Below are positions 24,400 to 33,513 of a stretch of 64,000 bases of DNA, piece by piece; within the stretch, counting starts at the first letter, position 1, and each line of letters opens with the position of its first letter. Source of the stretch: Thermatribacter sp048814795 (lineage in GTDB: Bacteria; Atribacterota; Atribacteria; Atribacterales; Thermatribacteraceae); NCBI GenBank assembly GCA_048814795.1, contig CP184673.1, positions 1,116,001 to 1,180,000 of the forward strand, read 5' to 3'. The translations under genes and the position numbers were made by a program. The notes beneath the pieces were generated by a model. The model was not told the origin of the DNA. It made no database searches and saw nothing but the letters and a program-made list of their open reading frames with translations.

Positions 24400-25464
24400 A
24401 TGGAAAGAATTTTAATGAAAGGTAATGAAGCAATTGCCGAAGCCGCGGTTCGTGCTGGTTGTCGTGCTTACTTTGGTTATCCTATCACCCCCCAGACAGA
24501 AATCAGCGAGTACCTTTCCAGACGTCTTCCTGAGGTGGGAGGTGTTTTTCTTCAGGCAGAAAGCGAAGTGGCAGCTATTAACATGGTCTATGGTGCGGCG
24601 GCAGCCGGCATGCGTGTTTTGACTTCTTCCTCAGGGCCGGGTTTGAGCTTGAAGCAGGAAGGGCTTTCTTACCTTGCTTCGGCAGAGTTACCCTGTGTGG
24701 TGGTAAATATGGCCCGAGGGGGACCGGGTTTGGGCAACATTCAGCCTGCCCAGAGCGACTATTTCCAGGCTACTCGGGGTGGAGGACATGGAGATTATCG
24801 GGTGCTTACTCTGGCTCCTTCCTCTGTTCAAGAACTGGTGGATTTGACCTATCTTGCTTTTTATCTTGCTGATAAGTATCGCAATCCAGTGGAAATTCTT
24901 GGTGATGGTATGCTGGGGCAGATGATGGAACCAGTGGTTTTCAGGGAACCTTCTTTGCCTCCCTTGCCGGATAAAGATTGGGCAATAAGAGGTAAAAACG
25001 GAAAAGAGCGAAAGTATATCCTCTGTTTTGCTCTGGACCCCAGAGAACTGGAAAAGCTTAACTTAAAGTTACAGGAGAAATATTTAAAAGTCGAGCAGGA
25101 AGAGGTTCGCTTCGAGTATTTTGGTTCTTCAGAGCCAGAAATGCTTCTTCTGGGTTTTGGAACGGTGGGCAGGATTTTAAAAAGCGTGGTTAAAGAAGGT
25201 GAAAAGGCTGGTCTACGTCTCGGTCTTTTGCGTCCCATAACTCTTTATCCCTTCCCGAAGCAGGCTGTCAGGGAGTGGGCTCAAAAAGCGGGCCGGGTAC
25301 TGGTGGTGGAAATGAACCTGGGGCAGATGCTTGAAGACGTGTTACTGGCTGTGTCGGGCAAAGCCCAGGTGCATTTTTACGGAAGAACGGGGGGGATGGT
25401 TCCCACTGTTGACGAGGTGCTGGAGAGGGTTTTTGCTTTGAGAGAAGGGGGCGGTAACTCATGA
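24400..25464 (+). CDS. vorB: 2-Oxoacid:ferredoxin oxidoreductase, alpha subunit (VorB-like)
   Basis: A 354-residue alpha subunit that forms the substrate side of the enzyme. It begins ERILMKGNEAIAEAAVRAGC and contains GYPITPQTEISEYL, AESEVAAINMVYGAAAAG, TSSSGPGLSLKQEG and GGPGLGNIQPAQSDYFQ, matching the VorB group annotated for branched-chain 2-oxoacids. The domain order and the separate delta subunit exclude the one-chain pyruvate enzyme. Reaction: oxidative decarboxylation to acyl-CoA with reduced ferredoxin. Substrate preference (branched-chain or 2-oxoglutarate) is inferred only. Confidence 0.9.
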   Translation: MERILMKGNEAIAEAAVRAGCRAYFGYPITPQTEISEYLSRRLPEVGGVFLQAESEVAAINMVYGAAAAGMRVLTSSSGPGLSLKQEGLSYLASAELPCVVVNMARGGPGLGNIQPAQSDYFQATRGGGHGDYRVLTLAPSSVQELVDLTYLAFYLADKYRNPVEILGDGMLGQMMEPVVFREPSLPPLPDKDWAIRGKNGKERKYILCFALDPRELEKLNLKLQEKYLKVEQEEVRFEYFGSSEPEMLLLGFGTVGRILKSVVKEGEKAGLRLGLLRPITLYPFPKQAVREWAQKAGRVLVVEMNLGQMLEDVLLAVSGKAQVHFYGRTGGMVPTVDEVLERVFALREGGGNS

Positions 25465-26216
25465 AGGTAGTATTTGAAAGACCTCGAACCCTGATAAATA
25501 AGCCTTTTACTTACTGTCCGGGTTGTCACCATGGTCTGGCTCAGAGAATTATTGCTGAGGTCATAGATGAGCTGGGCATTGCCGATAAAACCATTGGGGT
25601 TGGCCCAGTTGGCTGTTCGGTTTATATCTACGAATTTCTGGACATAGATTTTGTAATGGGTGCTCATGGCAGGGCTCCTGCAGTGGCTACAGGCATCAAG
25701 CGCTCGCTTCCGGACAGGATAGTTTTTTCCTATCAGGGAGACGGTGACATTGCGGCTATAGGAACTGCAGAAATTGTTCATGCAGCCAATCGAGGCGAGC
25801 TGATAACCTCTTTCTTTGTTAACAACGCTGTTTTTGGTATGACTGGAGGTCAGATGGCACCCACCACCCTTTTAGGTCAAAAGACCAAAACTTCCCCAGA
25901 GGGCAGAGATGCCAGGATGCATGGTTTTCCCATGCGCCTTGGTGAGGTGCTGGCCGCCTGCGAAGGTAGCGCCTACATAGCGAGAGCTGCTCTTACCAAT
26001 CCTCGCTTAATTCGCAAGGCCAGAGAAATGGTGCGTAAAGCTTTTCTTACTCAAATGGAGGGTAGGGGTTTCTCTATGGTGGAGTTTCTTTCTCCCTGTC
26101 CTACCAACTGGGGGATGAGCCCTGTGGAAGCAGTGGAGTGGCTGGAAAAGGAAATGTCTTCCTATTTTGAAATTGGTGAAATCAAAGTTAAGGAGGACGT
26201 GTTCGATGCATGCTGA
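25461..26216 (+). CDS. vorA: 2-Oxoacid:ferredoxin oxidoreductase, beta (TPP-binding) subunit
   Basis: A 251-residue subunit that binds thiamine diphosphate. The N-terminal YCPGCHHGLAQ has the CPGC pair of this family, GVGPVGCSVY and HGRAPAVATGIKRS follow, and the TPP/Mg motif is YQGDGDIAAIGTAEIVHAANRG with VNNAVFGMTGGQMAPTT. Starts as ATGA on the alpha-subunit stop and overlaps the gamma subunit by 11 bp, so subunits should be made in equal amounts. Confidence 0.93.
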   Translation: MKVVFERPRTLINKPFTYCPGCHHGLAQRIIAEVIDELGIADKTIGVGPVGCSVYIYEFLDIDFVMGAHGRAPAVATGIKRSLPDRIVFSYQGDGDIAAIGTAEIVHAANRGELITSFFVNNAVFGMTGGQMAPTTLLGQKTKTSPEGRDARMHGFPMRLGEVLAACEGSAYIARAALTNPRLIRKAREMVRKAFLTQMEGRGFSMVEFLSPCPTNWGMSPVEAVEWLEKEMSSYFEIGEIKVKEDVFDAC

Positions 26217-26766
26217 AATAGTTATCGCTGGATTTGGAGGGCAGGGAATCCTCTTTCTGGGTCGGGTTCTTGCTGAAGCAGGAATGATCGAAGGGTATGA
26301 GGTTACCTGGTTTCCTTCTTATGGACCCGAGATGCGAGGTGGAACAGCTAATTGCACGGTCATAATTTCTGAAGAAGAAATAGGAGCCACGGTTACTGCT
26401 CATCCCGACATTTGTGTGGTTATGAACGAACCTTCCTTAAGGAAATTTGCTGCTTCGGTTCGCGAGGGAGGACTTTTACTGGTCAACTCTTCCCTGGTTT
26501 CCACAGATTATCGCTCTGACACGGTAGAAGTTGTAAAAGTACCTGCTAATGAACTGGCAAAAAGAATAGTGGGTAATCCTCGGGTAATAAACATGGTGAT
26601 GCTGGGAGGATTGGTGGCCACAAGAGAGTTGGTGAGTTTTGCAAGTGTTGAGAAGGCATTGCAAACCATTTTGCAGGGGAAGGAAGGTTTATTAGAGGCC
26701 AACCTTAAAGCTCTTCAGGTAGGTCGGGATTTTGTCATTAGGAGGGGTGAGGTTAATGTTAGTTAA
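26206..26766 (+). CDS. vorC: 2-Oxoacid:ferredoxin oxidoreductase, gamma subunit
   Basis: A 186-residue gamma subunit. Motifs: IVIAGFGGQGILFLGRVLAEAG at the N-terminus, TWFPSYGPEMRGGTANCTVIIS, and NMVMLGGLVA later. In this class gamma contributes to CoA binding and assembly. ATG at 26206 is chosen because AAGGAGGA at 26190-26197 is 8 bp upstream; the open frame continues upstream to 26167 but inside the beta gene. Together with vorD, vorB and vorA it completes the enzyme. Confidence 0.93.
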   Translation: MHAEIVIAGFGGQGILFLGRVLAEAGMIEGYEVTWFPSYGPEMRGGTANCTVIISEEEIGATVTAHPDICVVMNEPSLRKFAASVREGGLLLVNSSLVSTDYRSDTVEVVKVPANELAKRIVGNPRVINMVMLGGLVATRELVSFASVEKALQTILQGKEGLLEANLKALQVGRDFVIRRGEVNVS

Positions 26767-27418
26767 AGACCGGATGACCAGAGAGGTAATTACTATTAAT
26801 AGTCATACCCCTATTATGGAAGCCCAAAAGATCATGAAGGACAACAAAATACGCAGATTGCCGGTGGTTGACAACCAGAAGCTGGTGGGAATCGTGACCT
26901 ATAACGATCTTCTTGAAGCAAGTCCTTCTAAAGCCACCACTTTAAGCCGTTTTGAGCTCACTTACCTTTTGAGCAAGATGACTGTAGCAGAGATTATGAA
27001 AAAAATGGTCATTACTGTTGCTCCCGATACTCCTCTTGAAGAAGTGGCTTTAATCATGAAACAGAACGAAATTGGAGGTGTGCCAGTAGTTGAGGACTCA
27101 AAGGTGGTGGGTATTATCACCGAATCAGATATTTTTGAAGCTCTCGTGGAGACACTGGGGGTTGAAGAAGGAGGAAGTAGAATCACTCTGGAACTTCCTC
27201 AAAAGCCGGGTGTCTTGCACGAAGTAACGGGCATTATTAAGAAACACAACGTTAACATTCTGAGTCTGGCTACTTTCTATGATGAGGAACGCCCTCAATT
27301 CCGCTATGTAGTTATGCGCATTGCTGTTCGAGATCCGGGTTTAATTGTTGAAGAACTCAGTCAACATCCGGAGGTAGAAGTCAAACACGTTTGGATTAGT
27401 CCAGAAGAGGAGGTTTAG
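26756..27418 (+). CDS. CBS-CBS-ACT domain protein (AcuB-like)
   Basis: A 220-residue cytoplasmic protein. Two CBS motifs occupy about 1-60 (VKDRMTREVITINSHTPIME) and 77-140 (VAEIMKKMVITVAPDTPLEE), forming one Bateman module that usually binds adenine nucleotides. An ACT domain (ITLELPQKPGVLHEVTGIIK) follows, a fold that often binds amino acids. The architecture equals AcuB of Bacillus, whose exact job is unsettled. Being coupled to Vor (overlap 11 bp, GGAGGGGTGAGG upstream) suggests sensing of energy state or branched-chain amino acids, which is inference. Confidence 0.85.
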   Translation: MLVKDRMTREVITINSHTPIMEAQKIMKDNKIRRLPVVDNQKLVGIVTYNDLLEASPSKATTLSRFELTYLLSKMTVAEIMKKMVITVAPDTPLEEVALIMKQNEIGGVPVVEDSKVVGIITESDIFEALVETLGVEEGGSRITLELPQKPGVLHEVTGIIKKHNVNILSLATFYDEERPQFRYVVMRIAVRDPGLIVEELSQHPEVEVKHVWISPEEEV

Positions 27419-27420
27419 TG

Positions 27421-27981
27421 GTGTTTTATCGTTTTGAGGAAAATGAAGAGCTTTCTCTGGAAGTTCCCAAACTTAAAAGCAGCGAATTGATAATGGATGC
27501 CTGTATTTTTAAGGTGGTTCGCAATACTTATCAGGGAGATATGAGGCGGATTTTTATTCAGCACCCGGGAGCGGTCAGTATTTTGGCTACCACCACCTCT
27601 TCGAAACTGCTTCTCGTCAAACAGTTCAGGGCTCCGGTTGGGGAATGGTTATGGGAGATTCCAGCTGGTACCCTGGAGAAAAACGAATTACCTCTTTCCT
27701 GTGCCCAGCGGGAGCTTGAGGAGGAAACGGGCTATGTCTCTCAGGATTGGAAGTATCTTTTTCAGGTGGTTCTTGCTCCTGGTTACAGCAGTGAAGTAAT
27801 TCACTTTTTCAGAGCTCAAAATGCAAAACCCGTTGCCAAGCCTCGCCAGGGAGATGCAGATGAAGTCATTTATTGCTGGGAAGTGGATGCTGAGCAAGCT
27901 TACCGGATGCTTCGAGACGGTGAAATAAAAGACGCTAAGACTATGATAGCCATATGGCAGTGGTTGGGAGAAAATAAATGA
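27421..27981 (+). CDS. NUDIX hydrolase, ADP-ribose pyrophosphatase type
   Basis: A 186-residue NUDIX enzyme. The Nudix box is present with its Gly in PAGTLEKNE and REL-EE-TG in CAQRELEEETGYV; upstream LLVKQFRAPVGEWLWEIPAG is the dimer and substrate-side motif of ADP-ribose pyrophosphatases. It likely hydrolyses ADP-ribose to AMP and ribose 5-phosphate, matching the next gene, phosphopentomutase. GTG at 27421 is chosen with GGAGGT 6 bp upstream; GTG at 27418 is too close. Confidence 0.88.
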   Translation: MFYRFEENEELSLEVPKLKSSELIMDACIFKVVRNTYQGDMRRIFIQHPGAVSILATTTSSKLLLVKQFRAPVGEWLWEIPAGTLEKNELPLSCAQRELEEETGYVSQDWKYLFQVVLAPGYSSEVIHFFRAQNAKPVAKPRQGDADEVIYCWEVDAEQAYRMLRDGEIKDAKTMIAIWQWLGENK

Positions 27982-29144
27982 GAATTTTCATTGCTCTTTT
28001 AGATGGTGTGGGGGTGGGAGAACTTCCCGATGCCGAATTGTATGGCGATGCAGGTAGCCATACCCTGCGTAACACTGCTCAGGCGGTAGGGGGGTTGCAC
28101 CTTCCTAATCTGGAGAAGTTGGGTCTGGGATGTATAGATTATATACCGGGGGTAACTAAGGTTCCCCATCCCCAGGCCTTCTACGGGAAGATGCGGGAGC
28201 GCTCGGCAGGCAAAGATACCCTTACCGGACACTGGGAAATTGCGGGTATCATTCTGGATAAACCTTTTCCTGTTTATCCCCGGGGTTTTCCTCCCCAGGT
28301 GGTGCATCGCATTGAGGAAGTCATTGGTAAACCAATTTTGGGGAACAAACCTGCTTCGGGCACGGCTATAATTGAAGAACTGGGTGCCGAGCATCTGCGT
28401 ACCGGCTATCCCATAGTTTACACTTCCGCTGACTCTGTGTTGCAAATTGCGGCTCATGAAGAGGTTATCCCTCCTCCTCAGTTGTATGAGATATGCCGAA
28501 AGGTACGGGAAGTCATGACCGGAGAACATGCTGTGGCCCGGGTCATTGCCCGCCCCTTCGTGGGCTCGCCGGGCAACTTTGTGCGCACACCCCGTCGCAA
28601 AGATTTCTCTCTGCCTCCTCCTTCTCCAACTGTGCTTGAGGTACTGATTGCCTCTGGTAGAGAAGTGATAGGTGTGGGCAAGATTGGGGAGATTTTCGCT
28701 TTTCGAGGCATAAGCGATTCCATAAAAACTGCTGACAATGCAGATACTTTCAGGGTGTTTTCTGAATTGCAAAAAAGCGGGCGAGGCGATCTGGTGTGGG
28801 CCAATTTTAATGATTTTGATACCCTCTACGGTCATCGCAACAACCCCCATGGTTTTGCCATGGCCCTTCAGTCCTGGGATGCCACCCTGGCCGATTTCCT
28901 GGCTTCTCTAAAAGAAGATGAACTGCTTATCATTACCAGCGATCACGGTTGTGACCCCACAACTCCAAGTACTGACCACTCCAGGGAATATGCTCTACTT
29001 CTCGTTTATCTTCCTGCCAGAAGAAGAGGATTAAGCCTGGGCATCAGGGATACCTTTTGTGATGTTGCTCATTCCATAGCAGAGCTTTTAGGAGTTGAGT
29101 GGCATGGACCGGGCACGAGCTTTGCTTCAAAAGTTCTGTCCTGA
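27978..29144 (+). CDS. deoB: Phosphopentomutase
   Basis: Interconverts (deoxy)ribose 1- and 5-phosphate, 388 residues, alkaline-phosphatase-fold Mn enzyme. Metal and catalytic motifs: ALLDGVGVGELPDA, GKDTLTGHWEIAG with the phosphoaccepting Thr, YTSADSVLQIAAHEE, FNDFDTLYGHRNN and ITSDHGCDPTTPSTDHSRE. ATG overlaps the NUDIX stop. With purine nucleoside phosphorylase next it forms a nucleoside salvage unit. Confidence 0.96.
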   Translation: MRIFIALLDGVGVGELPDAELYGDAGSHTLRNTAQAVGGLHLPNLEKLGLGCIDYIPGVTKVPHPQAFYGKMRERSAGKDTLTGHWEIAGIILDKPFPVYPRGFPPQVVHRIEEVIGKPILGNKPASGTAIIEELGAEHLRTGYPIVYTSADSVLQIAAHEEVIPPPQLYEICRKVREVMTGEHAVARVIARPFVGSPGNFVRTPRRKDFSLPPPSPTVLEVLIASGREVIGVGKIGEIFAFRGISDSIKTADNADTFRVFSELQKSGRGDLVWANFNDFDTLYGHRNNPHGFAMALQSWDATLADFLASLKEDELLIITSDHGCDPTTPSTDHSREYALLLVYLPARRRGLSLGIRDTFCDVAHSIAELLGVEWHGPGTSFASKVLS

Positions 29145-29928
29145 AAACGTCTATTCTGCTGCGCAACTTTTTGTTGCTCGCCTGAAAATAATTCCTCAGA
29201 TAGCTTTTGTTCTTGGTTCAGGATGGGACCGTATTTTGTGGGAAATGAGAGTGGTGCAGGAGTTTGAATACCGAGAATTTTTTGCTTTACCGGATACCGT
29301 TTCTGGACATCAATACCGGGTTCTGGTAGGGCAGTGGAGAGAGGCTGGAATTTTGTTTTTTGTGGGCAGATTACATCTTTATCAGGGTTATAATTTCTGG
29401 GAGGTAACTTTTCCAGCACTTTTTTCTGCCCTGGCGGGAGTTTCGAAACTGGTTTTGACCAACGCTGCGGGAAGCTTGAGGAAATCTATTGAACCCGGAA
29501 CACTGATGATAATTCAGGACCAGCTTGACTTTACTTTTTTCCCCGATTTTTTATATGGTACGCGCCCCTTTTACGATACCTCTCTGGCCTCGTTGCTTTT
29601 TGAACTGGCTATTCGAGGCGGAGTTAAGGTCCAGAAAGGTATTTATGCGGGAGTGTTGGGACCTTCTTACGAGACGCCCCAGGAAGTTAGAATGCTCAGG
29701 AAAATGGGTGCAGATGTGGTGGGTATGTCTACTGTTAAAGAGGCAAAACTGGCCTGTGCGCTGGGGGTAAAGGTTGCAGGAATTTCGCTGGTAACCAACT
29801 GGGGAAGTGGCATTTCTGAGGAACCACTTTCTCATACTGAAGTTTTAAAGCTTGTTTCTTTGCAGGAAAAGAACCTGCGGAAACTTTTTCAGGGTTTTGT
29901 AGAGGAGCTTGTACAATGCAAATCGTAG
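29104..29928 (+). CDS. punA: Purine nucleoside phosphorylase, class I
   Basis: Trimeric PNP-type enzyme of 274 residues that releases purine base and ribose 1-phosphate. Motifs: FVLGSGWDRI for phosphate, VGRLHLYQGYNFWEV, LTNAAGSLRKSIEPGTLMII, GPSYETPQEVRMLRKMGADVVGMS and SLVTNWGSG with the purine-contacting Asn. ATG at 29104 is favoured with GGAG 9 bp upstream over TTG at 29095. It overlaps deoB by 41 bp, a large overlap for this window. Confidence 0.93.
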   Translation: MDRARALLQKFCPENVYSAAQLFVARLKIIPQIAFVLGSGWDRILWEMRVVQEFEYREFFALPDTVSGHQYRVLVGQWREAGILFFVGRLHLYQGYNFWEVTFPALFSALAGVSKLVLTNAAGSLRKSIEPGTLMIIQDQLDFTFFPDFLYGTRPFYDTSLASLLFELAIRGGVKVQKGIYAGVLGPSYETPQEVRMLRKMGADVVGMSTVKEAKLACALGVKVAGISLVTNWGSGISEEPLSHTEVLKLVSLQEKNLRKLFQGFVEELVQCKS

Positions 29929-32519
29929 TCGCTCATGAAGGAACTGATTTTGATGCTTTTGCTTCCATGTACGCTGTCACTCGCCTTTTCCCTTCTACCC
30001 AAATAGTTCTGGGAGGTAGTGTAAACCGCAACCTGCGGCGTTTTCTTTCTCTTTACGGACAGTTCTTTGATTTTTTGAAGGAAAAAGAAGTGTTCTGGGA
30101 AGAAGTAGAAAAAGTTTTTGTGGTGGATACTTCTTTTGTGGAGCGAGTTGGTAAAGCAGGTTTGCTCATTAAAGAGGGCAAGGTAGATTACTGTGTTATT
30201 GACCATCATTTAACTGATGACGACGAAAAAAGGGATGAGAAACAGCTTTTGCTCAGGCGGGGAGCCTGTTCGACCATCATGGTGGAGCTTTTAAGAGAGA
30301 AAAACATAGAAATTAACTCCCTGGAAGCCACCCTGCTTGCACTGGGGATTTACGAGGATACAGGTTTCTTTACCTTTTCCACCACTACTTTTCAGGATCT
30401 GGATGCCGCTTCCTTTCTCCTTCAAAGGGGAGCTCTGCTTTCTTTTATCCCCCGTTTCACGCGCATACAGCTAACTTCCCTTCAGCGTCGTATTTTAAAA
30501 GATATGATAAATTCCCTGGAAACTAAGGAGATTGCGGGTTGTGTGGTCCATTTTACTCAGGTGCAACTTCCGGAATATGTGGAAGGAGTTTCTTTTCTGG
30601 TTCACAAACTTATGGATCTCGAGGAGATAGACGTGCTTTTTGCTCTGTTTGCCATGGAGGAGAAGATTTACGTCATTGCTCGCAGCAGAATCGAGGAGAT
30701 TGACTTAAATTGCGTATTGCAGGAGCTGGGCGGTGGGGGGCATCGCAGTGCAGCTTCCTGCAGCGTGAAAGGTATGTCATTTTCTGAAGTCCGCCAGAAG
30801 ATTGAAGAGGGAATGCAACGCTGTGTTCGTCTGGTCAAAGCTAAGGATATCATGTCTTACCCGGTAAAGGTCGTGTCTCCATCAACCACTGTGGAGGAAG
30901 CATTCTTAACTATGGTGCGTTTTGGTTTTTCAGGTTTGCCAGTAGTGGAAGAGAACCATCTGGTAGGGCTTATTTCCCGAAAGGATGTGGAAAAAGCAAT
31001 AAGTCACGGACTTAATAATGCTCCGGTCAAAAGCTTTATGAATCCTCGGGTGATAAGTGTCGGACCTGAAGATTCTATTTTCAAGGTGTGGCAGTTGATG
31101 GTGGAGCAGGATATTGGTAGAGTACCGGTCACCAGGAATGGCCTGGTCCTGGGCATAATAACCCGGAGTGATCTTTTAAGAGGTTTGCATCAGAGACAAA
31201 ACCTGGAAGTACAGAGCTTAAAACGCCTTAATTTTGCAGAAAAAATTTTTGAGCATTTCAATAAAGAAGACCTTCAATACATTCAGCTTATTTCTGAGCT
31301 TGCCAAGAGAAAGCGTCTCAGGGTTTATCTGGTTGGGGGAGTGGTGAGGGATCTCATTCTGGGTTTCCCCAACTATGATCTGGATTTAGTGGTTGAGGGC
31401 GATGCCATTGAGTTTGCCAGCTTTGTGGCTCAGAAGCTGGGAGCAAAAGTGGTTACCTATCGGCCTTTTGGTACTGCTTCTCTTTTCATTGGCGAACAAA
31501 AAAGAAGGATAGACTTTGCTTCGGCAAGACAGGAATTCTATGCTTATCCCGGTGCTCCCCCTCAGGTAGAGCACAGCAATTTGCGGCGCGACCTATTCAG
31601 AAGAGATTTCACCATTAATGCCATGGCGATAAGCATTTATCCCGATGATTGGGGAGAACTATTTGACTTTTTTGGAGGTTTTAAGGACCTGCAGCGGAAG
31701 CTCATCAGGGTTTTGCATCCCCTTAGCTTTGTGGAAGATCCGGCAAGGGCCATAAGGGCAGTGCGCTTTGAGAAAAAGTACGGTTTTCAAATCGAGCCTT
31801 TTACTATGAGTCTTCTTAAACAAACTGTTCGCGAGGGATTGCTATCAAAAATCAAGCCTGATCGCCTTAAAGAAGAAATTCAGCTTATTTTGAGATTGAA
31901 CGGGTTTTATGCTTATCTGCAGCGCCTTTACCAGCTGGATATGTTTCCTTATCTTTTTCCGGGTTGCGTCTGGAGAAGTGATTATGAAATCATTTACCCC
32001 CGGCTTGAAGAATTGATTCAGGAAAAGGCGTCTGCTGAAAAACTGGATATTTTTCTCTTAAAAATGACACCTTTGCTTTCTGATATACGATTTGACTCTC
32101 TGGAAGAATTTGTAGAACGTTTTCATCTTTCCAAGCGTTTTTATTCCAAAGTAAGGACTTACCTTGAAAAACGTGCTGTGCTGGAACGGATCCTGAAGGA
32201 TGAAGCCTCCCGCCCTTCGAGCCTGTTTGAAGCTTGTTCAGAAATACCGCTTGAATTTCTGTATTACACTCTGGCCAAGTTTTACCATGAAGAACTGGTT
32301 AGGGAGCGGATCGGGAATTATTTATGCAAGTGGAGGTATATTAAGCCGGAGTTAAACGGTTCTGATCTCAGGCAGTTGGGCATACCTCAGGGTCCAATTT
32401 ATGCTAAAATTTTGCGAGGACTGCAGATGGCCAGGATTGATGGCCTGGTTTCCAGTCGCGAAGAGGAAATAGCTTTGGCTATAAAACTTTGGGAGAGGAT
32501 GAAAGCTGGTGACCATTAG
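29916..32519 (+). CDS. DHH-CBS-CCA/poly(A) nucleotidyltransferase fusion protein
   Basis: An 867-residue multi-domain protein. Residues 1-160 are a DHH phosphoesterase (HEGTDFDAFAS, VIDHH), with a DHHA1 part ending near 272 (GGGGHRSAAS). Two CBS motifs lie at about 310-435. From about 470 comes a class II nucleotidyltransferase head (LVGGVVRDLILGFPNYDLDL, RRDFTINAMAI, DPARAIRAVRFEKKYGFQIE) and a helical tail. The type is known from Aquifex and other thermophiles, where the C-terminal part adds A or CC to tRNA 3' ends. Whether this one adds CC, A or CCA cannot be seen; no second nucleotidyltransferase is in the window. Confidence 0.9.
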   Translation: MQIVVAHEGTDFDAFASMYAVTRLFPSTQIVLGGSVNRNLRRFLSLYGQFFDFLKEKEVFWEEVEKVFVVDTSFVERVGKAGLLIKEGKVDYCVIDHHLTDDDEKRDEKQLLLRRGACSTIMVELLREKNIEINSLEATLLALGIYEDTGFFTFSTTTFQDLDAASFLLQRGALLSFIPRFTRIQLTSLQRRILKDMINSLETKEIAGCVVHFTQVQLPEYVEGVSFLVHKLMDLEEIDVLFALFAMEEKIYVIARSRIEEIDLNCVLQELGGGGHRSAASCSVKGMSFSEVRQKIEEGMQRCVRLVKAKDIMSYPVKVVSPSTTVEEAFLTMVRFGFSGLPVVEENHLVGLISRKDVEKAISHGLNNAPVKSFMNPRVISVGPEDSIFKVWQLMVEQDIGRVPVTRNGLVLGIITRSDLLRGLHQRQNLEVQSLKRLNFAEKIFEHFNKEDLQYIQLISELAKRKRLRVYLVGGVVRDLILGFPNYDLDLVVEGDAIEFASFVAQKLGAKVVTYRPFGTASLFIGEQKRRIDFASARQEFYAYPGAPPQVEHSNLRRDLFRRDFTINAMAISIYPDDWGELFDFFGGFKDLQRKLIRVLHPLSFVEDPARAIRAVRFEKKYGFQIEPFTMSLLKQTVREGLLSKIKPDRLKEEIQLILRLNGFYAYLQRLYQLDMFPYLFPGCVWRSDYEIIYPRLEELIQEKASAEKLDIFLLKMTPLLSDIRFDSLEEFVERFHLSKRFYSKVRTYLEKRAVLERILKDEASRPSSLFEACSEIPLEFLYYTLAKFYHEELVRERIGNYLCKWRYIKPELNGSDLRQLGIPQGPIYAKILRGLQMARIDGLVSSREEEIALAIKLWERMKAGDH

Positions 32520-33513
32520 GGAAAAGATCTTCAGCGGTATGCGTCCTACTGGCCGGATGCATATAGGTCATTATTTTGGAGCTCTACAAAACTGGGTTCG
32601 CCTTCAGGATGAATATGATTGTATCTTTGGAGTGGCCGATTGGCATGCTTTGACTACCGCTTTCGATAGCACTCAGGAAATAGAAAAGAACCTGATAGAA
32701 ATGGTTGCTGACTGGTTGAGTGTGGGTCTGGATCCAGAAAAGAGTATTCTGATGATTCAATCCCTGGTTCCGGAGCACGCTGAGCTGAACCTCCTTTTTT
32801 CCATGATTACCCCGGTAGGCTGGTTAGAGAGGAACCCGGTGTTGAAACAGCAACTGCAGGATATGGGTTTAAAAGAAGCGGTTGGTTTTGGGCATCTGGG
32901 TTACCCGGTATTGATGGCGGCAGATATTCTGATATATAAAGCCTCGCGAGTTCCGGTAGGCGAGGACCAGGTTCCTCATATTGAAATAACTCGCGAAATT
33001 GCCCGTCGTTTTAATTTTCTTTATCAGTGTTCTGTGTTTCCCGAGCCGGAAGCGCTGTTAACCTCTTCGCCCCGGATACTGGGGATTGATGGCAGAAAGA
33101 TGAGCAAAAGCCTTAATAACTACATTGCTTTAAATGATACGCGGGAGGAAATTCAGAAAAAGACAATGGCCATGTTCACGGATCCCGAGAAGATTCGACG
33201 TCGTGACCCGGGACATCCGGAACGGTGTAACGTTTTCACCTTTCATAAGGCGATAGCCAACCCTCGGGTTGAAGAGATTGAGCGGGACTGTCGCAGTGGT
33301 TCCCTGGGGTGTGTAGCTTGCAAAAGGGAGTTGGCTGAACTTTTGGTGGATTTCATGGATCACATTATGTTTCGGCGCGAAAGATACCAGGGAAAAGAAG
33401 GACTGATCAAAGAAATCCTTATTGAGGGAAGCCGAAAGGCTCGAGAGATCGCTCGCAGGACTATGGAAGAAGTTAGAGAGGCGATGAAGATTTCCTATGG
33501 AGTTACTCGATAA
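32509..33513 (+). CDS. trpS: Tryptophanyl-tRNA synthetase
   Basis: Class I aminoacyl-tRNA synthetase, 334 residues. The HIGH motif is GRMHIGHYFGAL (residues 18-21), the KMSKS loop GRKMSKSLNN is near residue 197, and GEDQVPHIEITREIARRFN is typical of bacterial TrpRS. GTG start overlapping the end of the nucleotidyltransferase gene. Its neighbour scpA follows with a 17-bp overlap, an order common in Clostridia. Confidence 0.96.
   Translation: MTIREKIFSGMRPTGRMHIGHYFGALQNWVRLQDEYDCIFGVADWHALTTAFDSTQEIEKNLIEMVADWLSVGLDPEKSILMIQSLVPEHAELNLLFSMITPVGWLERNPVLKQQLQDMGLKEAVGFGHLGYPVLMAADILIYKASRVPVGEDQVPHIEITREIARRFNFLYQCSVFPEPEALLTSSPRILGIDGRKMSKSLNNYIALNDTREEIQKKTMAMFTDPEKIRRRDPGHPERCNVFTFHKAIANPRVEEIERDCRSGSLGCVACKRELAELLVDFMDHIMFRRERYQGKEGLIKEILIEGSRKAREIARRTMEEVREAMKISYGVTR

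Noticed and set aside
27999..28850. Long antisense open frame inside deoB
   Set aside because: The complementary strand encodes an unmistakable phosphopentomutase. The antisense protein shows no domain, and it has no ribosome site or neighbours to support it. The same holds for antisense frames inside aroB, ispH and pilT.
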